A DNA stretch of 44,305 nt from an uncultured Halieaceae bacterium (GTDB taxonomy: Bacteria; Pseudomonadota; Gammaproteobacteria; Pseudomonadales; Halieaceae): positions 1-44,305 of the forward strand of contig CAJWQE010000011.1 in the NCBI GenBank assembly GCA_913045375.1. The letters are read 5' to 3'. Each line of letters starts with the position of its first letter. Positions within the stretch are counted from its first letter, which is position 1. A program made the position numbers and the translations under genes. The notes under the pieces are model-generated. The model was not told where the DNA came from. It worked only from the letters and a program-made list of their open reading frames with translations, and did no database searches. Positions 8,021 to 16,155 of the stretch are shown in pieces.

Positions 8021-9163
8021 TTAGCCTTCCCCTTCCATTAGGTTTTTAATAGTGGGGTGAACCACCGCTCCACCGTGCGTAATGACACAGCCCGGTAAAA
8101 TATCGTTCTCCATATCGAGAACAAATGTCTTCGCTTCCGTATCCCAAGTGTCCTCAACCAAGTTAAACAGGTTGCTGGCATACATCTGAGACGCGTCCTT
8201 GGCGACTTCGTTCGCAAGATTCGCGGTGCCGACGATTGTCACACCATCAACGACAACGGTCTCATCAGGAACTGATCCTTCAACATTACCGCCGGTCTCC
8301 GCGGCCATATCGACAATTACCGACCCTGGTGCCATGCCCTCAACCATATCCTTGGTGACAAGAACAGGCGGCTTGCGGCCAAAAACCTGCGCCGTGGTAA
8401 TTACGACATCAGAGTCAGCGATCACATCTTTCTGAGCCTGGCGCTGAATCTCCACCTGCTCAGGAGTCAATTCCTTCGCGTAGCCGTCAGACGTCTGACC
8501 AGTGTCTCCCAGATCGATTTCCAAAAATTTACCGCCCAACGACTGAACCTGTTCTGCAACGACAGGGCGCGTATCAAATGCAGTGACTCGAGCACCGAGG
8601 CGTTTTGCGGTAGCAATCGCCTGAAGACCGGCAACGCCAGCGCCAATAATGAATACCTTAGCTGGTTTAAGCGTACCTGCCGGCGTCATAAGCATTGGGA
8701 AAATGCGGGGAAGCTGTGCTGCTGCCAACATGACGGCAACGTAGCCGGCCAGGTTTGCCTGAGAACTCAACGCATCCATCTTCTGGCTTCGCGTGGAACG
8801 CGGAATCATTTCCATACTGATGGCGGTAATGCCCTTATCCGCCAGTGTTTTGATTAAATCGCGCTCATTGAACGGATCTAAATAAGACACATGGATACAG
8901 CCGGACTTCATCATGCCAATCTCGTCCGGCTCGGGTTTACGAAGCCTCAGAACCATGTCGGCAGAGCCAAGCAAGGCAGCACGATCCGCGACGATCTCTG
9001 CGCCAAGCTCCGCATAAATGCTGTCATCAAAGCCCACCGCTGCACCGGCGCCAGACTCGATAGCCACTTCGGCGCCAAGACGGATCATTTTCTTTACAGT
9101 TTCAGGAGTCGCGGAGGTGCGTCGCTCGCCTGCAACCGACTCGCGAGGAATAACAATACGCAT
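8021..9163 (-). CDS. pntAa: NAD(P) transhydrogenase subunit alpha, NAD-binding part
   Basis: Soluble dI domain that binds NAD(H), 380 residues, homologous to alanine dehydrogenase. Seen are the N-terminal MRIVIPRESVAGERRTSATP, the KVFIIGAGVAGLQAIATAKRLGA Rossmann segment at about 170-190, DTRPVVAEQVQSLG, and the mobile-loop and C-terminal region VIVDMAAETGGNVEGS. It leads the three-gene pnt operon. The 190 bp upstream, up to the end of chrR, should hold the promoter, but I could not pick -35/-10 boxes with confidence. No strong ribosome-binding site is visible before the ATG. Confidence 0.95.
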   Translation of the reverse strand: MRIVIPRESVAGERRTSATPETVKKMIRLGAEVAIESGAGAAVGFDDSIYAELGAEIVADRAALLGSADMVLRLRKPEPDEIGMMKSGCIHVSYLDPFNERDLIKTLADKGITAISMEMIPRSTRSQKMDALSSQANLAGYVAVMLAAAQLPRIFPMLMTPAGTLKPAKVFIIGAGVAGLQAIATAKRLGARVTAFDTRPVVAEQVQSLGGKFLEIDLGDTGQTSDGYAKELTPEQVEIQRQAQKDVIADSDVVITTAQVFGRKPPVLVTKDMVEGMAPGSVIVDMAAETGGNVEGSVPDETVVVDGVTIVGTANLANEVAKDASQMYASNLFNLVEDTWDTEAKTFVLDMENDILPGCVITHGGAVVHPTIKNLMEGEG

Positions 9164-9353
9164 GGAAGATGCTCGCTTTTTAAAGTTTGGGGGTTGTACG
9201 TCTGTTGGATGTAAGAGGATCTCATCGAGTCCGCTTTAACGATACAAAAATCCGCAATATCGCGAATAGCCCAAATAAATTCCTGAGCCTTATCGAATAG
9301 TCCTTAGCTGTCTGCGCGCCCAACCGGTGCAGAAACAATTGGTTTGGAAAATA
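9164..9353. other. Intergenic region between pntAa and chrR, presumed pnt promoter region
   Basis: This 190-bp stretch lies upstream of the minus-strand pnt operon and downstream of chrR. It is AT-richer than its surroundings in 9235-9350. No intrinsic terminator for chrR is evident; the arms CCAA/TTGG around 9330-9347 are weak and lack a T tract. No coding frame was supported. Confidence 0.4.
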
Positions 9354-10004
9354 CTAGCCCGCTCGTAGCTGCAGCAGTGGACTCAACCAGCGATGGTGCC
9401 AGCGAGTGAATCGTAACGGTGATTCGAGAACCGCCAGACAAATGCAGTCGCCACCGGGGAGTGCCGTCGGCGCATGAATATCACCCGCTTCACGGGTGAT
9501 GAAATCGCCGGCATGGTACGAGCCACTTTCGTCGCTAAAACCACCTTGTAGAACCAAGGTCATCTCTGTCCCGGAGTGATTGTGCTGAGGAATACGGCCG
9601 CCCTCGGCGATGTGGTAAAGCGAGAATTCCGCCGCGCCATCAATATCGCCCAGATCGGCGATACGGAGTGAGCGAGTCACTTTTTTCCACTGAAGCTCTT
9701 CCAGATTTCCGTTGCGGATTTGCTTCACTGTCCATGACATTGTTGAAGCATTCGCATCGTTGGCCGCCCGGTCGTCTTGCACCTCATCGAGACGAGCAAG
9801 AACGCTGTCGAAGAGACTCGGATTGATATCAACGGGCTCAGCATCCTCAAACATTGTGGCACCAAGGCCCTCTAATTGTGCAAGCCTTTGGCGACATTTA
9901 GAGCAAAACTGGAGGTGCGTCGAAACAACAACACTTTGTGCAGCCGGCAGTGAGCTCGCTGCAAACTCGAGTAGTGTATTTGTATCCGGATGATGATTAA
10001 CCAT
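9354..10004 (-). CDS. chrR: ChrR-type zinc anti-sigma factor with C-terminal cupin
   Basis: Cytoplasmic anti-sigma factor that holds an ECF sigma factor until singlet oxygen or organic hydroperoxide is sensed. The 216 residues show both known modules. The N-terminal zinc anti-sigma domain has His5 and then HLQFCSKC, giving His30, Cys34 and Cys37. The C-terminal cupin has a second metal site, with His141, His143 and Glu147 in HNHSGTE and His177 in GDIHAPT. These cupin positions match Rhodobacter sphaeroides ChrR numbering as I recall it. It follows the sigma gene on the same strand, though with a 142-bp gap. Targets are inferred to include the divergent lipid operon. Confidence 0.92.
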   Translation of the reverse strand: MVNHHPDTNTLLEFAASSLPAAQSVVVSTHLQFCSKCRQRLAQLEGLGATMFEDAEPVDINPSLFDSVLARLDEVQDDRAANDANASTMSWTVKQIRNGNLEELQWKKVTRSLRIADLGDIDGAAEFSLYHIAEGGRIPQHNHSGTEMTLVLQGGFSDESGSYHAGDFITREAGDIHAPTALPGGDCICLAVLESPLRFTRWHHRWLSPLLQLRAG

Positions 10005-10146
10005 GACGATCTTTTAACCCTGCCCTTCCTATCAGTCAAATGCATATGATTCGTCTGCGGTACGACCGACTGTATCCGCCGGTTCAGCCCTAGCAAACTT
10101 TTTTACCACTTATGCAAACTAATACCCATATTTTTGCCTTGGCGGA
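10005..10146 (-). other. 142-bp gap between rpoE and chrR
   Basis: Sigma/anti-sigma pairs usually overlap or nearly touch. Here the gap is long and AT-rich at the rpoE-proximal end (10095-10140). It may hold an internal promoter or leader for chrR. A purine-rich GGAAGGGCAGG lies about 20 nt before the chrR ATG. I see no clear promoter boxes, hairpin terminator or convincing small gene. Confidence 0.35.
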
Positions 10147-10776
10147 TCACTCCTCCGAGCCCGCGTCCATAAACACCTGTAATTTTTGAATAGCCAAGCG
10201 CACACGAGACTTCACAGTACCAAGCGGCAGACCTAACTCTGCAGCTGTCTCTGAGTGCGACTTACCTTCCATGTAGACCTTCGCAAGAATCTGCGCCTGA
10301 TCCTGGGGAAGGTCACTCATCAGCTCACGAACACGAACAGCGCCTCGCGATGCATGAAGGGCCATCGTGGGCTCATCGCCCTCGAGCTCAAAACCGACGT
10401 CCTCGGCCTCGAGCTGCGTATCAAACTTCTGAAGTCGTCGGAACATATCGGTCCGACAGTTTCTGGCAATGGTGTAAACCCAGGTACTAGCAGCCGCTTT
10501 CTCTGGATTAAAGCCAGCAGCTTTCTGCCATACCTTCAGCATCACCTCTTGAACCAACTCATCGGCATGCGCCGCTGATAGCGAGGAGCCCGAGAGTGCA
10601 AAGGCCTTAATAAGGGGAGCAAAGTGCGAAAAAAACTTCGCAAATGCGGCTCGATCGCGATGTTCTGCGATTCTGACAACGCATTGGCTCCACTCATCCG
10701 TTCGGCGCCCCTCGGGAACCGACCAAGCAGAGGTCGCGGGTTGTCCGCGTGCGCCTTCTCCCTGCTTGTCTACCAT
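10147..10776 (-). CDS. rpoE: ECF sigma factor, RpoE/ECF11-like partner of ChrR
   Basis: Extracytoplasmic-function sigma-70 factor expected to direct the singlet-oxygen response. Of the in-frame starts, the ATG at 10776 has an AAAGGAG box 8 nt upstream and gives 209 residues; the longer frame to 10836 lacks such a site. Region 2 is visible as AFAKFFSHFAPLIKAFALSG, ADELVQEVMLKVWQKAAGFNP and ASTWVYTIARNCRTDMFRR. Region 4 is SDLPQDQAQILAKVYMEGKSHSETAAELGLPLGTVKSRVRLAIQKLQ as consecutive blocks, with the helix-turn-helix in the latter part. Class assignment rests mainly on the adjacent chrR and on the divergent operon, which resembles known sigma-E targets. Confidence 0.92.
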   Translation of the reverse strand: MVDKQGEGARGQPATSAWSVPEGRRTDEWSQCVVRIAEHRDRAAFAKFFSHFAPLIKAFALSGSSLSAAHADELVQEVMLKVWQKAAGFNPEKAAASTWVYTIARNCRTDMFRRLQKFDTQLEAEDVGFELEGDEPTMALHASRGAVRVRELMSDLPQDQAQILAKVYMEGKSHSETAAELGLPLGTVKSRVRLAIQKLQVFMDAGSEE

Positions 10777-10923
10777 CCAGCACTCTCCTTTGAGCGTATC
10801 TCCCCACAGAATACACAAATCTAATAAACTTGACACCTTAATGTGTATATTAAAACTTACATATTAACCATTATTCCGGTAATTATCCGGAGTGCGGTAT
10901 CGACGCGGTTTTGAGGTAAAGCA
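10777..10923. promoter_or_regulatory. Divergent promoter region between rpoE and the FAD/DUF1365/CFA operon
   Basis: An AT-rich 147-bp divergent control region. An inverted repeat ATACACA (10811-10817) and TGTGTAT (10842-10848) flanks a TTGACA-like box at 10830-10835 near its centre. On the minus strand, TGTCAA and TATTCT are 16 nt apart, a weak sigma-70-like pair pointing to rpoE. A second, imperfect dyad with CCGG ends lies at about 10876-10890. I did not find the TGATCC-type -35 element known for R. sphaeroides sigma-E, so autoregulation by RpoE is inferred from arrangement only. Confidence 0.5.
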
Positions 10924-12186
10924 ATGGCCACAGCCATTATTGGTACAGGAATTTCAGGTCTTGGATGCGCCTATCGCTTAGCGCGCGCGGGCGAGCCCGT
11001 TGTTGTCTTTGAAGCGGCAGACAAGGTCGGCGGCCATACGGCCACCAAGCAAGTGTCGGTTTCCAGCGGTGATTACGCGGTTGATACCGGATTTATTGTG
11101 TACAACGACTGGACATACCCGGAGTTCATTTCACTCATGGACGAGTTGGGGGTCGTAAATCAACCGACCTCAATGGGGTTCTCTGTTTCCGATGACATTA
11201 CCGGCCTCGAGTACGCTGGAAACAACCTGAACACCTTGTTTGCGCAACGTCGGAACCTGCTCTCGCCTAAATTTGTTGGAATGGTCAGAGACATTCTTCG
11301 GTTCAACAAAGTAGCAGTGGAAGACCTCGAAGCTGGTAGGCTTCGCAGCGGCGAGACGCTGCAGGACTATTTAGAGCGGCACGGCTTCAATGAGTTCTTC
11401 CGGCGCAACTACCTCATCAGCATGGCATCAGCTATCTGGTCCGCAAACTTCGAGGAAAGCCTGAACTTTCCCGCAGAATTTTTTGTTCGATTTTTTAAGA
11501 ACCACGGCCTGTTACAGGTCAAAAATCGACCTCAATGGCGAGTGTTACGCGGCGGCAGCCAGAGTTACTTGGCACCCCTGTGTGCGCCGTTTGAGAAGAA
11601 TATTCGCACCAACTGCGCAGTGACTGCCGTCGTGCGTGAGGAGGGTCAGTCCCCCAAATTACGGACACATCAGGGTGAAGAGCTGAGCTTTGATGACATC
11701 GTCATTGCGACGCACGCGGATCAGGCACTGGCCATGCTTAGTGATATCGATGACACCGAATCATCTGTACTGAGCGAACTCCCCTACTCTGAGAATGAAG
11801 TTGTGCTGCATACCGACACACGCTTACTCCCAAGAAAGCACCTCGCCTGGTCAAGCTGGAACTATCGGCTACGTGAGTCGAACAGCCAGGCAACGTTGAC
11901 TTACAACATGAATATTCTTCAGGGAATCAAATCACCTGAAACCTTTTGCGTGACGCTGAACGACACTGACGCAATTGACCCCAGCACGATCTTGGGCGAG
12001 TACCGATACGCACATCCCCAATTCACTATTAAAGGCATCGCCGCTCAGCAACGCTGGCCTGAAATCAATGGCCCGCGAAATACGTGGTTCTGTGGCGCCT
12101 ACTGGCGCAACGGTTTTCACGAGGACGGTCTTTTCAGCGGCAATCGTGTCGCCGGCGCCATCATCAAGAAGCGGGGCCTCCAGTGA
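10924..12186 (+). CDS. FAD-dependent oxidoreductase (amine-oxidase/desaturase-like), photo-oxidative regulon type
   Basis: Flavoprotein of 420 residues with an N-terminal FAD-binding motif, AIIGTGISGLGCAYRLARAG, followed by VFEAADKVGGHT, the NAD(P)-binding Rossmann-like and amine oxidase/phytoene desaturase pattern. The C-terminal FAD segment includes NTWFCGAYWRNGFHEDGLFSG. A GAGGT box precedes the ATG. Homologues are often found next to DUF1365 and CFA-synthase-like genes and are controlled by RpoE-ChrR in Rhodobacter. The reaction is not established; a fatty-acyl oxidation or dehydrogenation is an inference from its neighbours. The stop overlaps the next gene by 4 nt. Confidence 0.88.
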   Translation: MATAIIGTGISGLGCAYRLARAGEPVVVFEAADKVGGHTATKQVSVSSGDYAVDTGFIVYNDWTYPEFISLMDELGVVNQPTSMGFSVSDDITGLEYAGNNLNTLFAQRRNLLSPKFVGMVRDILRFNKVAVEDLEAGRLRSGETLQDYLERHGFNEFFRRNYLISMASAIWSANFEESLNFPAEFFVRFFKNHGLLQVKNRPQWRVLRGGSQSYLAPLCAPFEKNIRTNCAVTAVVREEGQSPKLRTHQGEELSFDDIVIATHADQALAMLSDIDDTESSVLSELPYSENEVVLHTDTRLLPRKHLAWSSWNYRLRESNSQATLTYNMNILQGIKSPETFCVTLNDTDAIDPSTILGEYRYAHPQFTIKGIAAQQRWPEINGPRNTWFCGAYWRNGFHEDGLFSGNRVAGAIIKKRGLQ

Positions 12187-12935
12187 ATTCAGCGTTCTAT
12201 GTAGGTCGACTGGCGCACGCGCGAACGACACCTAAACCTCATCGGTTTAGTTACCGGGTATTCATGCCCTTCGTTGATGTGGAGAAAATAAGCGACATTA
12301 CCCACCGAGCCATAGGCTGGGGTTCACGACGTTTGGCGCCAGCGCGCTTTATCCGCAGCGACTTCATTGGCGACGAGAAACTCACTGTGGCAGAGGCCGT
12401 CAAACAGCGTATTTTCGAAGAGACAAACCAGCACTTCGAGGGACGGATTTTTCTGCTCGCCAATTGGCGATATTTCGGGCTTCAGAACAATCCGATCGCC
12501 TGTTATTTCTGCAAAGGCACGTCAAGTGAACGACTCGAATTCATTGTCGCCGAGGTCACCAATACGCCCTGGGGTGAAAGGCATAGCTACGTCCTTCCTG
12601 TCGACCAGTCAGAGGCGCTTTTCCAGACAGAGTTTCAAAAGGAGCTTCATGTTTCGCCGTTCCACGGTATGCAACAACAGTACCGCTGGTCGTCGACGGT
12701 TCCAGATGAAACCTTGGCCATCAAGCTCACTAACCTTGAGAACGGACAACGTGTTTTCCATGCGTCGCTGACTCTTTCACGACGCCCGGTTACGCGTTTT
12801 ACCGGACTCTACCTGCTGGCGCGCTTTCCCTTTGAGACAGCCAAAGTCACAGCAGGAATTTATTGGCAGGCACTCGTCCTATTTCTGCGGCGTGTGCCTC
12901 TCTTCGCTCATCCAAAGAATAACTCTATTAGTTAA
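12183..12935 (+). CDS. DUF1365 family protein
   Basis: A 250-residue DUF1365 protein. The start is the GTG at 12183 overlapping the upstream stop (GTGA), so the N-terminus reads NSAFYVGRLAHARTTPKPH then RFSYRVFMPFVD, the typical DUF1365 opening. Other conserved segments are RILLANWRYFGLQNNPIACYFC-like text at about 95-115 (LLANWRYFGLQNNPIACYFC) and EFQKELHVSPFHGMQQQYRW. The C-terminus holds a hydrophobic stretch. The function is unknown in the family; the fixed neighbourhood with an FAD oxidoreductase and a CFA-like methyltransferase suggests a part in fatty-acyl modification. A start further upstream in the same frame would lie inside the FAD gene and is unlikely. Confidence 0.9.
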   Translation: MNSAFYVGRLAHARTTPKPHRFSYRVFMPFVDVEKISDITHRAIGWGSRRLAPARFIRSDFIGDEKLTVAEAVKQRIFEETNQHFEGRIFLLANWRYFGLQNNPIACYFCKGTSSERLEFIVAEVTNTPWGERHSYVLPVDQSEALFQTEFQKELHVSPFHGMQQQYRWSSTVPDETLAIKLTNLENGQRVFHASLTLSRRPVTRFTGLYLLARFPFETAKVTAGIYWQALVLFLRRVPLFAHPKNNSIS

Positions 12936-12948
12936 GTAGGAATGTCTT

Positions 12949-14211
12949 ATGACCACACGTCAGGTAGATGTTAAACACATTGAAAAATTGCCCTCGGTAA
13001 AGTCATGGCGCAGCACTGAACTCACAAAACGACTGGTGTTCAAGCTCTTCAGCGGCCTGCGGCATGGTGAGCTAGTCGTTCATGACAATGGAGAGACACA
13101 CCGCTTCGGCGGCGGTGATCTATCGATTGCACCGAGCGCCTCGGTCACGATCCACGAGCCCAGCGCTTACTCCCGGATTCTCATGGGCGGCACCATGGGT
13201 GCAGCGGAGGCCTATATCGACGGCGATTGGAGCACTGATCAACTCACCAATGTGACACGGGTATTCAGTGCCAACATGCCAATTCTCGAGTCCATGAAAA
13301 ACAATCAGAACTGGCTGATTAAAGCTGCGCTGAAGCTTGCGCACGCCGCACGTAAAAACTCACTGATCGGATCGCGAGAGAATATTGCCGCACATTATGA
13401 TTTGGGCAACGACTTCTTTTCGCTCTTCCTCGACCCTACACTGATGTATTCATCAGCGGTCTTCCCGCCAAATTGCGACAACTTGGCTGAGGCATCGCAG
13501 CACAAACTGAAACTGATTTGCGAGGACCTTGAGCTGAAGCCAACCGATCATCTGATTGAAATCGGCACGGGCTGGGGGGGCATGGCGATCTATGCAGCAG
13601 AGAATTACGGCTGCAAGGTAACCACCACCACGATCTCTCGTGAGCAGCTGGAACATGCACGGGCAGAAGTCGAAAAGCGAGGTCTGCAAGACAAAATTAC
13701 CCTGCTCTTCGAAGATTACCGAGACCTGTCCGGTCAGTTCGACAAGTTGGTATCTATCGAGATGATCGAAGCCGTTGGACACGAGTACTTTGATACGTAT
13801 TTCAACTGTGTCAGCAACTTACTCAAGCCCGATGGCAAAGCAGTGATTCAAGCCATCACTATCAACAAGCAACGCTACGATGACTATCGCAAGTCAGTGG
13901 ATTTCATCAAACGTTACATTTTCCCAGGCGGCTGCCTGCCATCACTGAATGTCATCAGTGGCGCACTGACCCGCAGAACCGATATGCAAATTATCGACCT
14001 TAGAGATATCGCGCTCGATTACGCGCGAACACTCCAGCATTGGCATGACGCCTTTATGGCAGAACTGGATGCTGTCAAAGCCCTGGGGTTCGATGAGAAA
14101 TTCATTCGCATGTGGCGCTTTTACTTAAGCTACTGTGAAGGTGGATTTCGTGAACGTATTATTGGAACCTACCAAATAACAATGGCAAAGCCGTACTACA
14201 GGCCCACGTAA
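12949..14211 (+). CDS. Cyclopropane-fatty-acid synthase family methyltransferase
   Basis: SAM-dependent methyltransferase of the CFA synthase family, 420 residues, acting on unsaturated acyl chains of membrane phospholipids. The N-terminal part (1-130) is the lipid-binding/sterol-carrier-like region. The catalytic part begins near HYDLGNDFFSLFLDPTLMYSSAVF, with the SAM motif EIGTGWGGMAIYAA and the conserved VSIEMIEAVGHEYFDTYF and IQAITI segments. The usual FIKRYIFPGGCLPS motif is present. Family members in this setting include both true cyclopropane synthases and the furan-fatty-acid methyltransferase type known from Rhodobacter; the sequence alone does not let me choose. It begins 13 nt after the DUF1365 gene with an AGGA site. 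Confidence 0.93.
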   Translation: MTTRQVDVKHIEKLPSVKSWRSTELTKRLVFKLFSGLRHGELVVHDNGETHRFGGGDLSIAPSASVTIHEPSAYSRILMGGTMGAAEAYIDGDWSTDQLTNVTRVFSANMPILESMKNNQNWLIKAALKLAHAARKNSLIGSRENIAAHYDLGNDFFSLFLDPTLMYSSAVFPPNCDNLAEASQHKLKLICEDLELKPTDHLIEIGTGWGGMAIYAAENYGCKVTTTTISREQLEHARAEVEKRGLQDKITLLFEDYRDLSGQFDKLVSIEMIEAVGHEYFDTYFNCVSNLLKPDGKAVIQAITINKQRYDDYRKSVDFIKRYIFPGGCLPSLNVISGALTRRTDMQIIDLRDIALDYARTLQHWHDAFMAELDAVKALGFDEKFIRMWRFYLSYCEGGFRERIIGTYQITMAKPYYRPT

Positions 14212-14214
14212 CCT

Positions 14215-15633
14215 ATGCTCTTATCATTTGCTCCGATTGTTCTTCTTGTTTTCCTCCTTTTTTCGGCGGTTCAACTCTTCGGGGCAGATGCCTCCTACGG
14301 GCCCAACCAAGTAGCGCTACTCATCGCATCGGCTGCCGCCGGATTAGTAGGTATGTACCGCGGCCTCACTTGGGCCGAAGTGCAAGAGAGCATGGTGGCC
14401 GGCATCAAAGTGGGCCTGGGACCGATTTTGATTCTCTTGGCCGTCGGAGGTCTGATTGGCAGCTGGATGATCGCGGGCACCGTGCCTGCCATGATCTATT
14501 ACGGCGTCTCAATTCTTAATCCATCGATCTTCTTTGCTGCTGCGGCGATTATTTGTGCGCTGGCTTCGATCAGCATCGGCAGCTCATGGACCGTCGCCGG
14601 CACCTTAGGTATTGGACTTATCGGCATTGCGGACAGTTACGGGCTGTCACCCGCCGTCGCGGCTGGAGCTATCATCAGTGGGGCCTATTTTGGCGATAAA
14701 TTGTCACCACTGTCCGACACCACAAATTTGGCCGCCGCCTGCACTAGCGTCGATTTATTCGCACACATTCGTCATATGCTCTGGACGACAGTGCCCGCAT
14801 TTTGCGTCGCTCTCTTGTTTTTCTCTCTCATTCCCTCAGGCGCGGCAACAGCCCCAGAGCAAATAGCGGAGCTCAGAGCTGCCATCAGTCAGGAATTTAA
14901 TGTCGGCGTTGGTGTCCTTATTCCGCTCGCCGTGATGATTGGCCTTATTTGGAAGCGCGTGCCGGCTTACCCAGCGATCATGCTCGCCACATTGGCCGGG
15001 ATACTGACGGCGCTGACCTTACAGGCCGACGTCGTGCGAAAATTTGCATTGATGGCAAATCCAGAATCGACCATGCCCGTTGTCGAAGGGTTGTGGCGAA
15101 CGCTATTTGACGGCTTTGAAGGAACAACGACAAACGAGGAACTAAACCGCCTCATCAGCAAGGGCGGCATCGCCAGCATGCTCAACACTGTTTGGTTGAT
15201 TGTCAGCGCACTTGCCTTCGGTGGCGTGCTTGAACGGACCGGCATCCTCAAGCAAATCCTGGACAGTGTTCTCACCTTGGTAAAGTCCACAGGGGACCTT
15301 GTGGCTGCCACGGTAACGGGTGGCTTTATCACCAATATACTTGCCGCTGATCAGTTCCTTGCAATTGCATTGCCAGGCAGGCTTTTCAGTAGCACCTATG
15401 ACGACCGAGGGTTAAGTCGAGAAAATCTATCGCGAACGCTCGAAGACTCTGCAACCATGACGTCGGCTTTGATTCCATGGAATACCTGTGGTGCTTATAT
15501 GGCCGCGACCCTGGGCGTAGCAACCTTTGACTATGCGCCCTACGCCATCTTCAATCTCGCCTGCCCACTGATCGCCATTGGATTCGGCTACCTCGCGTTT
15601 AAACAAAAGCCAGCAGCACCACAACCCGCATGA
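14215..15633 (+). CDS. nhaC: NhaC-family Na+/H+ antiporter
   Basis: Multi-span inner-membrane antiporter of 472 residues with about eleven hydrophobic segments. Family features are the GLGPILILLAVGGLIGSWMI region, SIGSSWTVAGTLGIGLIGIA and GAYFGDKLSPLSDTTNLAAA. The C-terminal TSALIPWNTCGAYMAATLGV is typical of NhaC transporters. It starts 3 nt after the methyltransferase stop, so it looks cotranscribed with the lipid genes. The transported ion is family knowledge and not visible here; some NhaC members carry organic substrates such as malate/lactate. Confidence 0.88.
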   Translation: MLLSFAPIVLLVFLLFSAVQLFGADASYGPNQVALLIASAAAGLVGMYRGLTWAEVQESMVAGIKVGLGPILILLAVGGLIGSWMIAGTVPAMIYYGVSILNPSIFFAAAAIICALASISIGSSWTVAGTLGIGLIGIADSYGLSPAVAAGAIISGAYFGDKLSPLSDTTNLAAACTSVDLFAHIRHMLWTTVPAFCVALLFFSLIPSGAATAPEQIAELRAAISQEFNVGVGVLIPLAVMIGLIWKRVPAYPAIMLATLAGILTALTLQADVVRKFALMANPESTMPVVEGLWRTLFDGFEGTTTNEELNRLISKGGIASMLNTVWLIVSALAFGGVLERTGILKQILDSVLTLVKSTGDLVAATVTGGFITNILAADQFLAIALPGRLFSSTYDDRGLSRENLSRTLEDSATMTSALIPWNTCGAYMAATLGVATFDYAPYAIFNLACPLIAIGFGYLAFKQKPAAPQPA

Positions 15634-16061
15634 GCTGGGATCACGAAGCACCCTTCATTTTACGGTTCACCGTAGAGGCCGAGCACATTGATGCACTCGA
15701 GCACACCAACAACACGCAATACGTAACTTGGTGCAACGAGGCCGCCTGGGCACATACCACAGACCTGGGTCTAGGCGCTGATGCGTATCGATCACTCGAC
15801 AGGGCGATGGCGCTTACCAAAGCGGAATACCACTACCTTTTGGCAACACGACTGGGCGAGGAGCTCGAGGTAGGGACCTGGATTACCACTTGGGACCGAC
15901 GCATGCTCATGGAGCGTCAGATGCAAATACGCTCGGTAGCCACGGGAGAAACCGTCCTTCGCGCCAAGCTGCAATTCGTCTGCATTGAAATTTCAACGGG
16001 GAAACCCAAACGACCACCGAAGGCCTTCATTGACGGCTACACACCTGCGCTCATTTTCTAA
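15630..16061 (+). CDS. Hotdog-fold acyl-CoA thioesterase (4HBT family)
   Basis: A 143-residue thioesterase-fold protein whose ATG overlaps the antiporter stop (ATGA). The catalytic-loop pattern is HIDALEHTNNTQYVTWCNEAAW at residues about 17-38, read as HIDALEHTNN then QYVTWCNEAAW, matching the 4HBT/YbgC/FatA-type active site. A YHYLLATRLGEELEVGTW strand and a basic segment follow. It probably hydrolyses acyl-CoA or acyl-ACP thioesters. As the last gene of the operon starting at 10924 it may supply or recycle fatty acids during lipid remodelling; this is inference. Confidence 0.85.
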   Translation: MSWDHEAPFILRFTVEAEHIDALEHTNNTQYVTWCNEAAWAHTTDLGLGADAYRSLDRAMALTKAEYHYLLATRLGEELEVGTWITTWDRRMLMERQMQIRSVATGETVLRAKLQFVCIEISTGKPKRPPKAFIDGYTPALIF

Positions 16062-16155
16062 AATCGTTGCAAGGCATCAATCGCAATCTCAGGCGTGACA
16101 GAACGTTAAGCTGGAACGACTACTCTACGGCCAAAGTGTTCGCACTGATATCGAG

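Noticed and set aside
9872..10096. Minus-strand 74-residue frame in the rpoE-chrR gap
   Set aside because: Mostly overlaps the start of chrR in another frame, with no recognisable motif or clear start site.
10777..10836. Longer N-terminus for the ECF sigma factor
   Set aside because: The ATG at 10776 has a well-placed AAAGGAG box; the extra 20 residues lie in the AT-rich promoter region and do not match sigma region 2.
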